Shown: piece by piece, positions 1 through 12,157 of the stretch
Layout of the letters: the number at the start of each line of letters is the position of its first letter
Numbering within the stretch: position 1 is the first letter of the stretch
Assembly (NCBI GenBank): GCA_029964075.1
Contig: CM057129.1
Location: forward strand, 21,877,430 to 21,941,429
Direction: 5' to 3'
DNA from: Patiria pectinifera
Lineage: Eukaryota > Echinodermata > Asteroidea > Valvatida > Asterinidae
Length of the DNA stretch: 64,000 bases
Notes under the pieces: generated by a model
What the model saw: the letters and a program-made list of their open reading frames with translations, nothing else
What the model was told of the DNA's origin: nothing
The model's database searches: none
Made by a program: the position numbers and the translations under genes

Positions 1-1289
1 CGGATACACGTTTTTTAAATTTGACAATATTTGTTAAATACTGCGAGGAGTATATACACAACCCGGGCAAATAAGAATCATAAGTCTCGAGTGCTGATCC
101 AGGGATTATACACGAGAGGATGCTGTTCAAAATATGACACAGCATCTTTAAATTTGGAAGCACTAGCTACGGATATTACGAGACCACACAAATTACGGGA
201 TCAAAAATATGTGCGTCGTATGCAGGGTTAACGACATGATTCATTCGCACATTCGTTCTCCCCGGAACAGCAACGATAAGCCTCGATCCGTTGCATACCA
301 AAATGGCATCATGTGTAACGTGTACACAAGCACTAGGCTGCGTCCATTTTTGGTCTCAGAATGGCGGCATCCATTGTCGCAACTCTCTGTATCTACGGTA
401 TTTGTTTTCTCTACAGGAGGAACATTGTCCCAATGCGTCCGGTTTGCAGAGAGAGCGTCCCTCTATTTCTTTCTATGGTTCTCATGATTTGTGCCTCTGA
501 AGTTGGCTAAATTAAACGATGCCAAGTGCGTCTCTAGTTTTATTAATTGCAATGAGTTTATCATGAAAATGATATCACTGAGTAAAATAATGAAACCATA
601 TTTGGCAAGATGTACTCGACCTACAGTATACCTGTACCAATCAGCTCAATAACGTTTTTGATGTAAAGTGGCAGCCATGGCATACCAGTAAAGGTAAACA
701 ATAGATGATGAGAGGCAACACCTTGTGCGATTCCACTGTTTGCTATACGCATTACCTCGCGTACAAATCTGGTATTCGTTTTAAATAACTTTCCGTATAA
801 CACAGAGCCCGATTGCATGAATATTGTATTCATTTTTGTAATGGGGTTCCAGACAGGTTCGGCGGTAATAAAAAAAGTTTAATTTCTTGGGTTGGGAGCC
901 AAAAATACGGTCGGTCGGAAATGAGGACTAAGGAAAAAAACAGAATGCCTTAAGTTAAACTTTGAAACGAAATTCCTTTCATTGCGCAAAGTAAATGTAG
1001 ATATTTTTCTACTACATCCTAATACGCGAACAGTTGGCGGCTAAACGAAAAACACTCAAGAGTAAATATACTCTATACTAAAACTAATGTGAATGCACTA
1101 GTGCTAATTCACTTGGCACTACTTCAAGAACAACTCACTTACTCCCCCCCTACGAGGCTAGCAAGTCATGGTAGGAACCTAAGGAACAGTAACCACATAA
1201 CTCAACTCCCTATTAGAACCAAGCGCTTCCAACAAAGTCCATCCTTTACTTCATTAACATTTTAAATGCCGGCTCTGTGTGATTATACT
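1..1289. other. no recognisable feature
   Basis: Unique-looking AT-rich sequence. The small open frames (66-92 codons) are not recognisable and use no consistent frame. ATGGCGGC near 362 is an isolated YY1-like word. I see no RNA gene or repeat pair here. Confidence 0.5.
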
Positions 1290-1544
1290 GTGCGCAATGT
1301 TGGTTTGTTTTTGTATGGGGGGCTGCTTGTTGTCCCTCCTTTCTTGTATAGTTCTGTTTCCCTGGTTATGTGGTGTTTCTTTACGTACAATTTTAATTTA
1401 TTGCCTGCCTATTTTACTCATTTGTTTGTATTATGCAAGTTTTAATCGCTTTTAGAATTAACTGTCTTTTGGAATTTGGCCCTCCGGGCCACGATTTGAG
1501 ACAGATAAAAGAAATGAACGAATGAATGAATGAATGAAATGAAT
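1290..1544 (+). mobile_element. possible 3' end of a non-LTR retrotransposon
   Basis: A T-rich stretch is followed by a small hairpin, GGCCC-TCC-GGGCC, at 1478-1490, and then by a short (GAAT)n-type tail at about 1511-1544. A structured 3' UTR end followed by a short microsatellite tail is typical of CR1/L2-type LINE 3' ends and of SINEs that borrow them. No coding part is present, so a plain microsatellite next to a chance hairpin is possible. Confidence 0.35.
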
Positions 1545-2046
1545 ATCAACACTTTTCTAACACTGGGGCGATAGTACGCAATTTTGAGAAAATTCTGCTC
1601 GTATTACCCATGGCTGAAATCGATTATGGCCCCTACAACATGGCGTTCCGTGTTTGTGAATAAAAAGGTTTACTCGTTCTTTTGGAATTTGGTGGAGTAT
1701 AATGTGCATGGTCTGATTCCAAACAGGTGTCATCATTTTAAGAAGTGCTGGTGTCGCTATGGAACTTTGGAAACGATCATCCAGAAAAAAAAACAAGGTT
1801 TCTTTGCTAAATGTTCAATATCAATATTGATATATATGTTCCTGCTAGCCGCAATTTATTAATCGTTTGTTCCCTGAAAAGCTTGGATTTGCATAATTTG
1901 TTCTGATGGTGATATAAGCCTTAACAAAAAACATCTCAAGATTCGTATCGCTCTGAACACAATCCTTGAATGGCGCAAGGACAGCTTTTACGTGAAAAAA
2001 AATACGGTTGACACATTTTGAGGTGTTTAACAACATACGGGCAGGT

Positions 2047-2461
2047 GGGGACGCTATGCCGTTATGCGAAATACCTGCTTCGTCTCAGGGTCGGCTGTAG
2101 GCTTGATCCAAGACTGGATGTGGATTTAATGCCCTTATACAGCCGGCCCGTGACAAGCGAGATCGCTATCAACAAGATGAATCAAATCCAGTATTGACAA
2201 TATTGGCAGCGCTACTCATGACTTTCTGAGCATACCTCACGCGCGCTGTATCGCGTGTGGTTTTTCTGCGTAGCTCTGCCAATATTGCCAAGACTGGATT
2301 TCATTTATATGATTGATAGAGACCTCCAGCGCCGCAGCAGCTTTACAACGTTCGGGGCTGGCTGCGAAATAGGGGAATACAAACGCAAATCCAGACTTGG
2401 ACCGAGACCATGCCGGCTGCATTTCTGAGTACAGAATCATTTCGACGCCTGTAATGTCCAA
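2047..2461. repeat. long imperfect palindrome (foldback MITE-like)
   Basis: The two halves are reverse complements with gaps. The best-matched arms are 2178-2215 and about 2278-2318, sharing AATCCAG and CAATATTGGCAG. Matching continues outward through TCCAAG-CTGGAT at 2107-2120 and 2388-2403 and GCAGCC / GGCTGT blocks, to about 2047 and 2461. The centre is GC-rich (ACGCGCGCTGTATCGCGTG, about 2239-2257). A 74-codon minus-strand frame (2237-2461) lies within one arm and its counterpart in the other arm is broken, so I read the whole as a foldback element and not as a gene. No target-site duplication was resolved. Confidence 0.55.
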
Positions 2462-4510
2462 ATCGAATGCGGATACTCTAACTTTTTTTTCTATTCATTA
2501 TAGGATATCGACATTCCTGTCGCAGAAAATTGAGTCGTAATTAACCGAAGTTCCCCACCTCCCAAGCCAGGGTTCGAAATCTCCCGAAGCCGTAGGCAGA
2601 GCGGAAGGCGAGGTTTTGAAATTCCACCTGAGAAGCTCCTCTGGGAGGGTGCTCTTCTATGTCTATAACGCATTGTGCATCTTACACGAATAATACTCGT
2701 GAGAGCAAAGAGGATTATACCTGGCCTCAAAGATTAAGCTTATAAAAAAAAAAGCACAGTTCGTGGAGGGTATCAGGCTCAAAAGATGACTGAACAAAAT
2801 AGGGACCATTATATCAAAACTGTTTGCTTAAAATGCTAACTGGGAAGTTATCGAAAACTGAGACAGATTCCAAGCTGCATAAGGATTTTCGCAATGCTCT
2901 TTATTTTCACTTTTAATGGCATAAATTAACAGTCAAGAACGAGGAAATCATCTTGCAAAGTGGCAATGCCTGTTAAAAAATCACGTAACGTTTTACACTG
3001 TATATTTTTCGCTATGATGTTTTTTCAATGTCTTAACTATAAGTGAGCCATCAGTTGAAATGTTAATCGCGTCACTGACATCGATAATCCCCATATGAGA
3101 CATCGCCTGAGGAGTATGTACTGTCTAAGCTGACATTGCTGGCATTTAACAAGAAATCGTCTTGCCAGGAACTTAGGGATATAAAAAATAGACAGATGTG
3201 GCAGTAGTTTCTGCCGCAACTTAATCCCAGGTAAACCTGCACTGATGGTAGCAAGTTTGAAAAACAACAAATATTGCATGGCCTTCACGAAAAAAGGCAG
3301 TAGGCGTACCTGACATTGTCATTATTTCATAACATATTGCTATCCCGTTGTAAATACTATTCGACATAATACAATAAATTACTTTTTTTTCTTGTATATT
3401 CCTATAGACCATATTTTAAAAATCGCTCATTAGATGAGTGCTTGTAAAAAAACAAACCACGTAGAAAAAAAATCAATGTAATTTTAACATGAAAGCATAC
3501 AACTTCAAACGGGGAGTAACTGAAAACAAAATAATATCAAGTCTGCTACAAATTTGACGATGTAAATCTGACGGGAAAAAATGATGCCATCAACCTTGGT
3601 TCTAAAATTAGCCGCTTCCTCCCTAACCTTATTTTTAGACAGTAGATATCGATTTCCAAATGTTCCCATGACAACAGAGCATCCGTGTAGAAACAAATTA
3701 CGGGTGAACATCCATGGCAACGCCACTAGTAGATAATACATGTTGCAATTTTCGCCACGCGTTGCTAAAAAAAAACCGCTGCTAGGTTTTGAGCCTGACA
3801 TGGGTTTCTTTCACACACACAGCAGAACAACTCTTGGGGAAGTCGCAGGACCTCTCTTTTTTACTGTTCTTGGTTTATCACGGCCGCAGCCTTTTACAGT
3901 CTCCTGAGCCCTCGTACGTCTCCTGTCACACAAACGTTGCTAGAGGGTTGACAAAGACCCGGTAAATCTACACGATATCCACCATCAATCAGGCCAAATA
4001 CGACATGTTCTTTGGACGCTATCCAGACGGGGAAAAAAAACAAGAGAGAAAAAAATCAGCTAGGGGCTTTCCTTTATCTAATTTCTTCTGTCTCTCTTTC
4101 TTCTACATCGAAAATTCTATGCAAAAAATTAGCCGTTTCAGATTGATTTCTCCTTGGATTCGCCCTCAGCCACCTGACAGATCAAGCCACGGATACAGGC
4201 CAAGGGGAAATTTGTCGCAGCCAGTTAGCATTTAATTAATATTGTAGGACAGGAAAAGGTGTTGTTCCGCTAACCGAGGTCGGCCATTATAAAAAAAAAA
4301 AAATAGGTTAGAAATTGATTCATCGTGACGTTTCCGGGTTGATTTGGTCGAAACAGTTTTGTTTATTTCTAGTTCCCTTTTGGTTATTTTCCGAAACTAT
4401 GTTGCTCGCAAATTTGATTAAACAAATTAATATAAGAGAATATGAACCCGATATACAATTCAGTTCAATTCAACTGAACCTTTTTTTTCACATTGACATT
4501 CTGATTGACA
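2462..4510. other. no recognisable feature
   Basis: Unique-looking sequence with homopolymer A/T runs. A GGTTCGAAATC word at 2572 resembles a B box, but I cannot pair it with an A box at the right distance. No gene is supported. Confidence 0.45.
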
Positions 4511-4558
4511 ATACAAATTGACATATAAATTGACATATAAATTGACATACAAATTGAC
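4511..4558. repeat. 12-bp tandem repeat, 4 copies
   Basis: Four uninterrupted units of ATAYAAATTGAC occupy 4511-4522, 4523-4534, 4535-4546 and 4547-4558. Looser ATTGACA words just upstream suggest that the array decays in that direction. Confidence 0.9.
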
Positions 4559-5258
4559 AGAGGTATGTCACGAAAATTACAGATAATATATAAACAAGAG
4601 TTCGGGAGTTACTATGTGGAAAAAAAAAATGAGGCAGAGGGGGCATTTTTTTTAATCAAAACAATCTGAATCTTGGATATCAACCGTACGCATGGCCTGT
4701 TTTTATTGTTATTATTTATAATGCAGAGACATGAAGAAGAAACATACGTCCATTCGGATGACGGGATAATTTTGATGGGAGACGGAAAATGAAAAAAAAA
4801 ATAAGCGGAAAAAACAACAACCAATTGAGCCCAATGAATGAAGACTGTTCAGCCCCGTACCAATTGTGGATAACCCCGACATCTAAAACAAATACGGATT
4901 GAGAACAAAATGCCAAATTCAGCTGAGCCAGGAAATTTGACCGAGATAAGAGCTGTTAGACCTATCGGAAGATCAACCTTTGGTGTCAATTTCGACTTGA
5001 GTATGTATATACTAATGCACAGTTTATAAAAAGAATTCCCGAAATCCCTGTAAAATGTCACTCAAGGATAAAATTTCATACTTTGAAAAAAAATTCAGAT
5101 TCCATAATATCGTGTGGTTGGTTTTCTTCTTAAAAAGACGGAACCTCTGAGGGCAGGCTTGTACGAAATTTCAACGAGGCCGACAACGTGAATTTGAATG
5201 TGTCATCCAAAAGAGAGCTAGACAAATGGATTGCTCGCAATCCATAAAATATAAATAC

Positions 5259-5376
5259 ATAACATGGTTTAGTTCAAATGGATTTTTTTACAAAATTTAA
5301 AATATATAATATGGTTTAGTCTCGATGGAATTTTTATAAAATATAAAATATATATAATGGTTAAGTTTGGATGGAA
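5259..5376. repeat. ~48-bp tandem repeat, about 2.5 copies
   Basis: Units start with ATAAYATGG or ATAATGG at 5259, 5306 and 5354. Each has a TGGTTTAG or TGGTTAAG block, then GATGGA and an A/T-rich run. The third unit is partial. Divergence among units is moderate. Confidence 0.75.
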
Positions 5377-5870
5377 AGTCGATATTTACCAATATTATTC
5401 TCATTCGCAGTCACATCACGCTGGTGATTCGTGGGATTGCCAATGTTCGTGCGTTTTTATCCAATATGTGCGCGATTGGTAGGGGGAAATATCGGCTGGC
5501 ACGTGATGATGAATTGACCAGTTAGAATTCGACTTTTGCTCCTGAATATGTATGAGGTATATGCCTGGCCTGTATTCGTTGTATTTCGCATTCTCAATAC
5601 AGGGGAGTTAACAGTAAACACACAATCTTCGTGAGTCAGAAGAGGGCGCTGTCAAATTCAGACGGTAAGTAAATGCATGAGTATAAACGCAGTGTCAACC
5701 GTTGTTTAAAGCGGAAAACCCGTGTGTTTCATATTTTTGCTGACTAGCTGTCATTTGTGACGTATGCTGGTCTGGGACCAGCCTTGCGAGGCTTGCCTGT
5801 TAGTGCATAACATCTACACCACATGTGCATTAGTCTGGCGCCGCTTGTTTCATGTACTTTTATGATACGT

Positions 5871-5902
5871 GTGTAGGCAAGTCTCCGTGTAGGCAAGTCT
5901 CC
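5871..5902. repeat. 16-bp perfect tandem duplication
   Basis: GTGTAGGCAAGTCTCC is present twice in direct succession at 5871-5886 and 5887-5902. Confidence 0.9.
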
Positions 5903-8224
5903 ATGTGACAAAAGTGGATTTTTTTTCCTATTACGTTAACACTACACGAACGTTTTTGGCCTTTCTGAATTGAATCAACTGAATTGAATTATGTACACTC
6001 TGGGACCAGCCTTACCTTAGCTTGTGTTAAATATAAAACCAAATACAGTTTTATGTCGATTACTTTCCATTTGTGTAATGTATTATTTTAGGATGTAAAA
6101 AAGTACTCATTAGGCCTACATGCATTCGAGCGGGTCAGTGCATGTAATTCATGAAATTAGGTCAAGCGTCAGATCTTCACTTCGTCGAATCGTATTTCCA
6201 ATCTCCAGCAAGACGGAAATGGACGGATCGCGGAAACGACTTGGACGCATTATAAGTAATGCCCAGGTAATGGGAAAACCGCTTCCATTTGCATGCAAAA
6301 TACCCAGATTCCCAGAAAAAAATATATATCCCTTCCCGGTTTCCGTTCATGGTTAATGCAATGATACCACTGGATTGCAAATCTTATAAGCAAGCATTAT
6401 AGAGGTAGGGAAAAAGCGGGCGTTGAGGCAAAACAAAACAGGCCAGTTGGCTCTGTTGACTTTTCACGCGCATCAAAATAAGTCGTGATTGGACCGAGTG
6501 GGAAATATACATCTGGGTGTTCAACTAGATACAACCTTCCGTCCCCTGTGGCCCGAGTCTTACGACGATGTGTGCTAATTAGGTAACGCTATACCCGTCG
6601 TCATATTTTCGCCACTTTCGAAGAATGCGCGATGGTGTACTGGGAACAAAAAAAAAAGACTAATACGGCATGAAATATTTATGGGCGAAAAGCAGCCGGA
6701 AACTACCGTATTAAGGTAATACGGAATATGTTGACCCATTTTGTGTCTCTGGGTGGCCAAGTACTGAAAACTGGCGACCCGATGTTTTTGTCACAAAAAT
6801 GGCGGGGCGAGGGCAGCAAAAATACTCAGGCCGTCTGTGTGCTGTCATTTACAATATCTGTTGACAAGCACAATTGTGTCCGCCTATACCCATACAGGGC
6901 GCTCAATGAATGTCAGCAAAAGAAAGCAAAAGACAAATGATTAACAAACAAGGGCCGTTCGTCTTAAAACGCCTTGTACAAGAAGGTCTATCGGGAAAAT
7001 CGAAATTCAAAATGGTATCTGTTGCTCTAATCTATACGATCATCCAACTATTGTTGGGACTCAAGATTGGAGCGATGCTATATAGTTCATGTACTTGGGG
7101 CGCAACATTCGTCATTCTTTCCATCTGTACAGCACGACGAACCGAACCATGCTTTCCTCCCCAATCAACTATATGGGTTGGCTTGTCAAATACTTTTGAA
7201 GGAAAGACCCGGTTAGTCAAGTATTTTGTTTGCTGTGGTTGCACACAGCAGATGGCCAGCACTTCCTTTATACTGAAATTAAGTTCTGATAAATAACCAA
7301 CCCATTACATCACCCGTATGTACACCGCCGATACACACAGAAGTAAAAACACTCCACTCTGTAAGATTAGTCTTTTGCGAAGCCAGACGCACATTCATCT
7401 CGTCTTATGAGACAGGGAGTGTGATAAGTTTTCATGGCTTCCTATCTTGTTCCGGGGCTCGTCTATACATAGCCACAGGCTACCCATTTATCATGAATCC
7501 ATATATCTGTTTAAGGTGCATTGGAGTAAGAGAGAACCCCGTGTTGCTGTGTGACTCCATTGCAACATAAACCGCACTCCCTTTAGACGGAATGGTTTCA
7601 ACTAAATTTCTCGCTGAACAAATACATGTTTTTTTTTCTCTCACGACAGAAAACAAACACACTGCATGCAGTCGATTAAACATAAAGAGAATTAAATAAT
7701 CAAGAGTTCACAAAAACACGTACGTCCGCCGATACAAAATAACTTCCATTTTGTAAAGAGAAAGCAAGAAATAACTGTTTACTGTTTGCAATAGGCCTTT
7801 GGCAATACACCAAGCAATTCCGCTTTGGCGTCAGAACATTCAAAGCAAATTTGCGATAACAACAGGAGAGAAAAAGAGTAGAAGCAGCGTGTTCCTGTTC
7901 AAAAAATAATCGTGCGCTGCAGAGAACTGGAGGACGGCCAATGTACAGGGCGCCCTCTTTCGGACTAGTATTGAGCCATATAATGTGAAAGAGGTGATGG
8001 TTAAGTAGGAAAGGGTATGAAAGATACGAAAGAGAAATCTTTATTACGTTCGTGACCGATTACTTTCAAATCGGAAAATTGTTTTATATTGTAAAAATCT
8101 CCAATTCCCGGTAGCAATTTTTTTTTTTTCCATTTTTTGTGCTAGTGGACATTTGGTTGTTTTGTACTGACGGTTTGTCAAACGTTAAAGACAAATGTTC
8201 TACTGGAACAAAAATAGGCTACAA
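5903..8224. other. no recognisable gene
   Basis: Small unrecognised frames only, the longest 128 codons at 6910-7296 (+). Minor points are a perfect 8-bp hairpin CCGTATTA-AGG-TAATACGG at about 6704-6722 and an ACAGGGCGCCCTC word near 7947 that echoes others nearby. Nothing supports a transcription unit. Confidence 0.45.
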
Positions 8225-8227
8225 CAA

Positions 8228-8368
8228 AGTTACTCCCTAGCTAACGCCGGAACCCATTTATTCTCAGGAATGGAGAAAGGCAAGTGGGGTTAAGTGGCTT
8301 GCCCAAGGACACATCATAATGACCAGCAGCTGGATTTGAGCCCCTCAACAGATCATGAGTCACGAACC
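8228..8368 (-). mobile_element. tRNA-derived SINE fragment
   Basis: Read on the minus strand, a degraded B-box-like segment (rc of 8332-8344, GGGGCTCAAATCC) is followed by the block TGTGTCCTTGGGCAAG (rc of 8297-8312), then CCACTTAACCCC, and then AATAAATGGGTTCCGG (rc of 8249-8264). This order, a tRNA-like head, then TCCTTGGGCAAG-CACTTAACCC, then AATAAATGGGTACC-like body, is a widespread SINE architecture in marine invertebrates and fish. Only the half from the B box onward is clear; the A box is not, so the copy is probably 5' degraded. Confidence 0.65.
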
Positions 8369-8576
8369 CTATTTACTTTGCCATACTCGCACAGAAGGTG
8401 AACAGGTAAGCTGTAAATATTCTGACCCTCTGTGCAAAAAGCACAACGATAAATTTGTGAGCGCGTGTCGATTTTCTTACAATCCTGTCCAAAAGGGGCC
8501 ACTCTGCAATTACTTCTTGATGGCGCCCTGCACTGTATATCATGTATTTTTTTGCTGTCCCGTAGACCAATAGCGG

Positions 8577-8709
8577 TGAACAGCGCCCTCACTTTCGAAG
8601 TATCACACGCGCGAGCGGGAAGTCTGCAACTATAAATGTTTTCGCGGTTACCCGGCAACTGCAGAATCGAAAAGTTGCGGAAATCATCTGACACATGAAG
8701 GCGCTGTTC
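8577..8709. repeat. short inverted pair, MITE-like
   Basis: GAACAGCGCCCTC near 8578 is matched in reverse complement by GAAGGCGCTGTTC ending near 8709 (12 of 13). Arms are short and no target-site duplication is evident, so this may be a solo mini-element or chance. Confidence 0.3.
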
Positions 8710-9530
8710 AACTTAGGAGGAGACTGGAGGAGACTGGATCCCGTAATACACTAGGTGGCGGTATTTGTGAAGAACCGGTATATTTTGCAGATTATGATTT
8801 TATGTTGCCTAAGGGGGAGGGGGAACTACCGGTAATGGGGATGTCACACCCAAACTACCCCCTACCCTAAGCGATAAAAGAGTGTGGGATGATTCCGCTG
8901 GTGCCCAGCCATGAAAAAAAACCGCACTGTATGTAGCACCCTTTTTTCAGTTCATTGCCTTCGAGTTTAACGCCTGAAACGAAGGTGTGTGGGCGCAAAC
9001 GGACGAGCTCATTTCGGCTAATAAAAATGCAGTAAAAGGAGCTTTTATCTTCCGTTACATAAGTGAATGAACTCATTCTGAAGGAGTTCAGCCTAGTCGA
9101 ATCATTAGCGCTCACCGGAGTTTGCCGTTATTCCTTTAATTCGTCCTTTTTTTCTGCACGAATCTGATTAGACCAAAAGGAATTGCCGTCCGAAATTGAA
9201 TTTCAGTGCGTTTGAATTCGGTGGTTTCGATCGGGACCTTTAAAACTAATGTTACGCGCTGGAGACGCTGGCAAGGCTGTGCTGAGTTTAAATTGGCGTA
9301 TTTCTTGTAGCTTCACGTTGATGTTGCCACTTGATGCCCTCGGAAAGGTTCAAGCTAATTGGAAAGAGGAAAAATCCCAAGTGCCTCTTTCAAATGGGTG
9401 TTCTTTGGTGGTTGTGTTTTTTTTTGGGGGGGGGGATTTCCCTTCTCGATGCTGAAATTAACAGTCAAGCTGTGCACCAAAATCAACGTGATTACAAAAG
9501 TCAAGCCTGTTTGCGTAAGTTATATTCAAC

Positions 9531-9568
9531 CTAAATGTTCAGGTACAATCTAAATGTTCAGGTACAAT
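9531..9568. repeat. 19-bp perfect tandem duplication
   Basis: CTAAATGTTCAGGTACAAT occurs twice back to back at 9531-9549 and 9550-9568. Confidence 0.9.
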
Positions 9569-10334
9569 CAGTTTTTCAAAAAAAGGTTTTGAACACTTTC
9601 TAGGAAAAACACTCCAAGATTTGTTGCCGTGACAAATTAGGATCCTTTGCAGGATTTCAACGGATTCTGATTTGATTAAGGGTAGGCATTGTGCATTACG
9701 TTTAATTTACGAAAAACACCGGCCCTCTTGTGGAAAACAGTTTCATTAAAATGAAAATATAAATATAAATAATAATCTGTATGCAAAAGATTCTCCGGTG
9801 TATTTTTTCTTTAAAAAAAGGAAACTTGTGGCACAGCCGAAAAACATATATCAGATTTGTTTTAAATCCATTTAACTTGCATTGTAAACAAAAATCGACA
9901 TTCGAAAATCTGTCGACCGACATACACAAAAGTGATTCGTGTAAAATGTTCCTGTTATAATGCTTAGGCCTAATTCTTTTGAAAAATTCCGAGAATTGTT
10001 CCTTCTTTTAATTAAGCAATTGAATTAAATTAAAAAAACAAAGTCACAGAGGGTGTATTTAGAGAATAATCAAGGACGTCAGGATACCACGCTCAATATT
10101 ATCACACCAGACTATAACCTCTTCTTGCCCGTGGCTTTTTTAATAGATCCTTATTGAACTAGTGCGCCCATAGCAAGTAATGGGAAACCAATCTAAATGC
10201 AAATAATTATGGCCACTTGACGACCTGCTTTACAGGCGAAAAAAAATTGCCCCAGTCGCACAAGGTACTATAAAAACCTAGTTAACTTGTAGACAATACT
10301 TGACTCGGGTTGTGCTGATCATCGCAAAAGTGCT

Positions 10335-10510
10335 ATGACATTGTTGTTGTTTTGTTCATTTGTTTTGTTGTTGTTTTGTCTGTTTGTTTACTTGTTTATT
10401 TGTTTGTTTGGGTATTTGTTTGTGGTTTGTTTTTCTGTCTGTCTGCCTGCCAATCTGTCTGCCTGCCTACCTATCTTCATGCATGTTTGTTTGTTGTGTC
10501 TTCTTAAGTC
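10335..10510. repeat. TTTG / CTGT / CTGC tetranucleotide-rich microsatellite
   Basis: A pyrimidine- and G-rich degenerate tetranucleotide tract (TTTG, then CTGT and CTGC units). It creates spurious long frames rich in F, L, V and C, up to 161 codons, which I do not regard as coding. Confidence 0.8.
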
Positions 10511-10539
10511 TTCTCCTGTTCTGTTTGTTGTTTGTTCTG

Positions 10540-10839
10540 TTTATGATAATTTTGAGTTTGTGCAGTTGTCTTTTTATTTTTGTTCTATTCAGAGATTTTC
10601 TATATTTATATGTTTTTTATATCAGTGTCCCATTTTAAGATTGGATTGGTACGCTTCCGAGTCACAGTCTAAGTACACTTTATTAATCCTGGCCATCATA
10701 ATTTGGGTCTGTCTTGTTCATGTTTTTATCCTTTTTACATGTTGCACTAGTTTTGTCTGTAAAGGTACATTGTCATATTCTCTGTATTGTTTTTTTTTGT
10801 ATGAAATCTTGGCCGAATAAATAATAATAATAATAATAA
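10540..10839 (+). mobile_element. possible 3' UTR end of a LINE with (TAA)n tail
   Basis: A T-rich 3'-UTR-like stretch ends in TTGGCCGAATAAATAA followed by (TAA)n to about 10839. The GAATAAATAA-type end plus a trinucleotide tail is commonly seen at the 3' ends of non-LTR retrotransposons in marine invertebrates. No RT coding sequence adjoins it, so the element would be severely 5' truncated. Confidence 0.4.
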
Positions 10840-11749
10840 CTTCGATACCGAGGCTGCCAGTGCTGTTCTACTGTGTGATTGAGTAATCTTTTCTTTTTCG
10901 ATCCATGTATAAATGAAAGAGCGCTGAGGGCCTCGGTTTCTACGCTAATTTGAAATTCGTCTGTTTACGATAAAGCTGATGAACGCGAGTTTGAACAACT
11001 TGCTTTAATTTGAGGTTTCTTTCAAATATTTTAAAGTTTTGTTTTCTATTATTCTTTCCAATTTCACTTCAATGATGTCGATTAAAAATATGTACGCAAA
11101 ATCAATTATTTTTAAAAGGGCCTTGGGCGGTGCCACCTCCACTGGGGAAAGTTTGGTCTCAAACAGAGCAGGTTCTTTTTTTTTTAATTGCAGGTTCTAT
11201 TGTTTTTAATTGGGGGGGGACGGCTGGGATAATTTGTTTGGGGTGTAAGTCTGATTTTCAAACCATCGCCAACCACTATGCCAAAGGCCACTTAAACTGG
11301 CGGCTACGAGACAATATAATGGGAAAATCAAGAGAGAAATTGAATATATCTGTTGACATCTTGTCAAAACTGAAGTCAATGTAGAAGTTAAAAAGCAAGA
11401 GCGTACGGTAAACGCCATTTATAAGCGTGTTTTTGTTGTTACAAAAGTGTCGGCAGCACAGTGAAGTTTAATCATGTTGTTGCAGTATACGGACTCTAAA
11501 TGGCACTACGCGGTGTCCGCCAAGGACCATGTCCGCAATTCTGTCTTCTTTTTTTATTCACCTCTCCTGGGAATTAAGGTAAGGTTTCGTTTCACTCTGT
11601 GCGACAAGTGAACGAACTATTTATAGCCAGTGACAACATTGGTAACTGAGTTTTGGACGGCTAGAAGACATGGGATGAGGCCGCTGAAAATCAAATCACT
11701 CGCACCTGTGAAAGCAGGGCTGGTCTGAGAAGCCTAGCTAATGTCCAAG
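10840..11749. other. no recognisable feature
   Basis: AT-rich unique-looking sequence with G-runs near 11212-11221. Only short unrecognised frames are present. Confidence 0.45.
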
Positions 11750-12157
11750 GAAAATACCCCTTACCTTTGTGAAGTGAGCTATACGAGGTTAATATATTTT
11801 CCCATAGTATCCCTTTCCATGACATGGTGACCTATGCAAGGGCAATATACCATTCATTGGTAAAGAGACCTCAAGTAAAGGCAATAGCCTTCCTTGGTAT
11901 ATTGACCTAAATTAAAGGCAATATACCCTTCCTTTGGTATACTGACCTAAACTAGGGCAATATACCCTTCCTAGGTATATTATCCAAAACCAGGGTAATA
12001 TACCCTTCCTTCGTTTTGATCTAAACAAGGGCAATATACCCTCACTTGGTATATAAACTAGGGCATAGCTGGTATCCTAAATTAGGGTTATGTACCTTCA
12101 CTTGGAATATTGACCTTTACGAGAGCCATATGCCTTCCCTTGATATAGTGACCTGTA
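11750..12157. repeat. minisatellite array, left block
   Basis: Diverged tandem units of roughly 40 bp with the recurring order GGGCAATATACC, CTTCCTTGGTAT, TGACCTA. The array is degenerate at its left edge (about 11750-11850) and stops sharply at 12157, where a TA-flanked insertion begins. It resumes at 12820, so both blocks were one array. Confidence 0.85.

Noticed and set aside
2237-2461. 74-residue peptide with an AAALEVSINHINE stretch, faintly like a type I periplasmic-binding receptor domain
   Set aside because: It lies wholly within one arm of a palindrome whose other arm is broken by stops and a frame change; the similarity is too short to claim.
2565-2590. GGTTCGAAATC as a tRNA B box
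   Set aside because: No A box at a fitting distance and no cloverleaf arms.
6910-7296. 128-codon plus frame
   Set aside because: No motif, no neighbouring coding signal and ordinary AT-rich composition.
10335-10820. 161-codon frame rich in F, L, C and V
   Set aside because: It is translated through a TTTG/CTGT microsatellite and a T-rich 3'-UTR-like stretch; composition explains the absence of stops.
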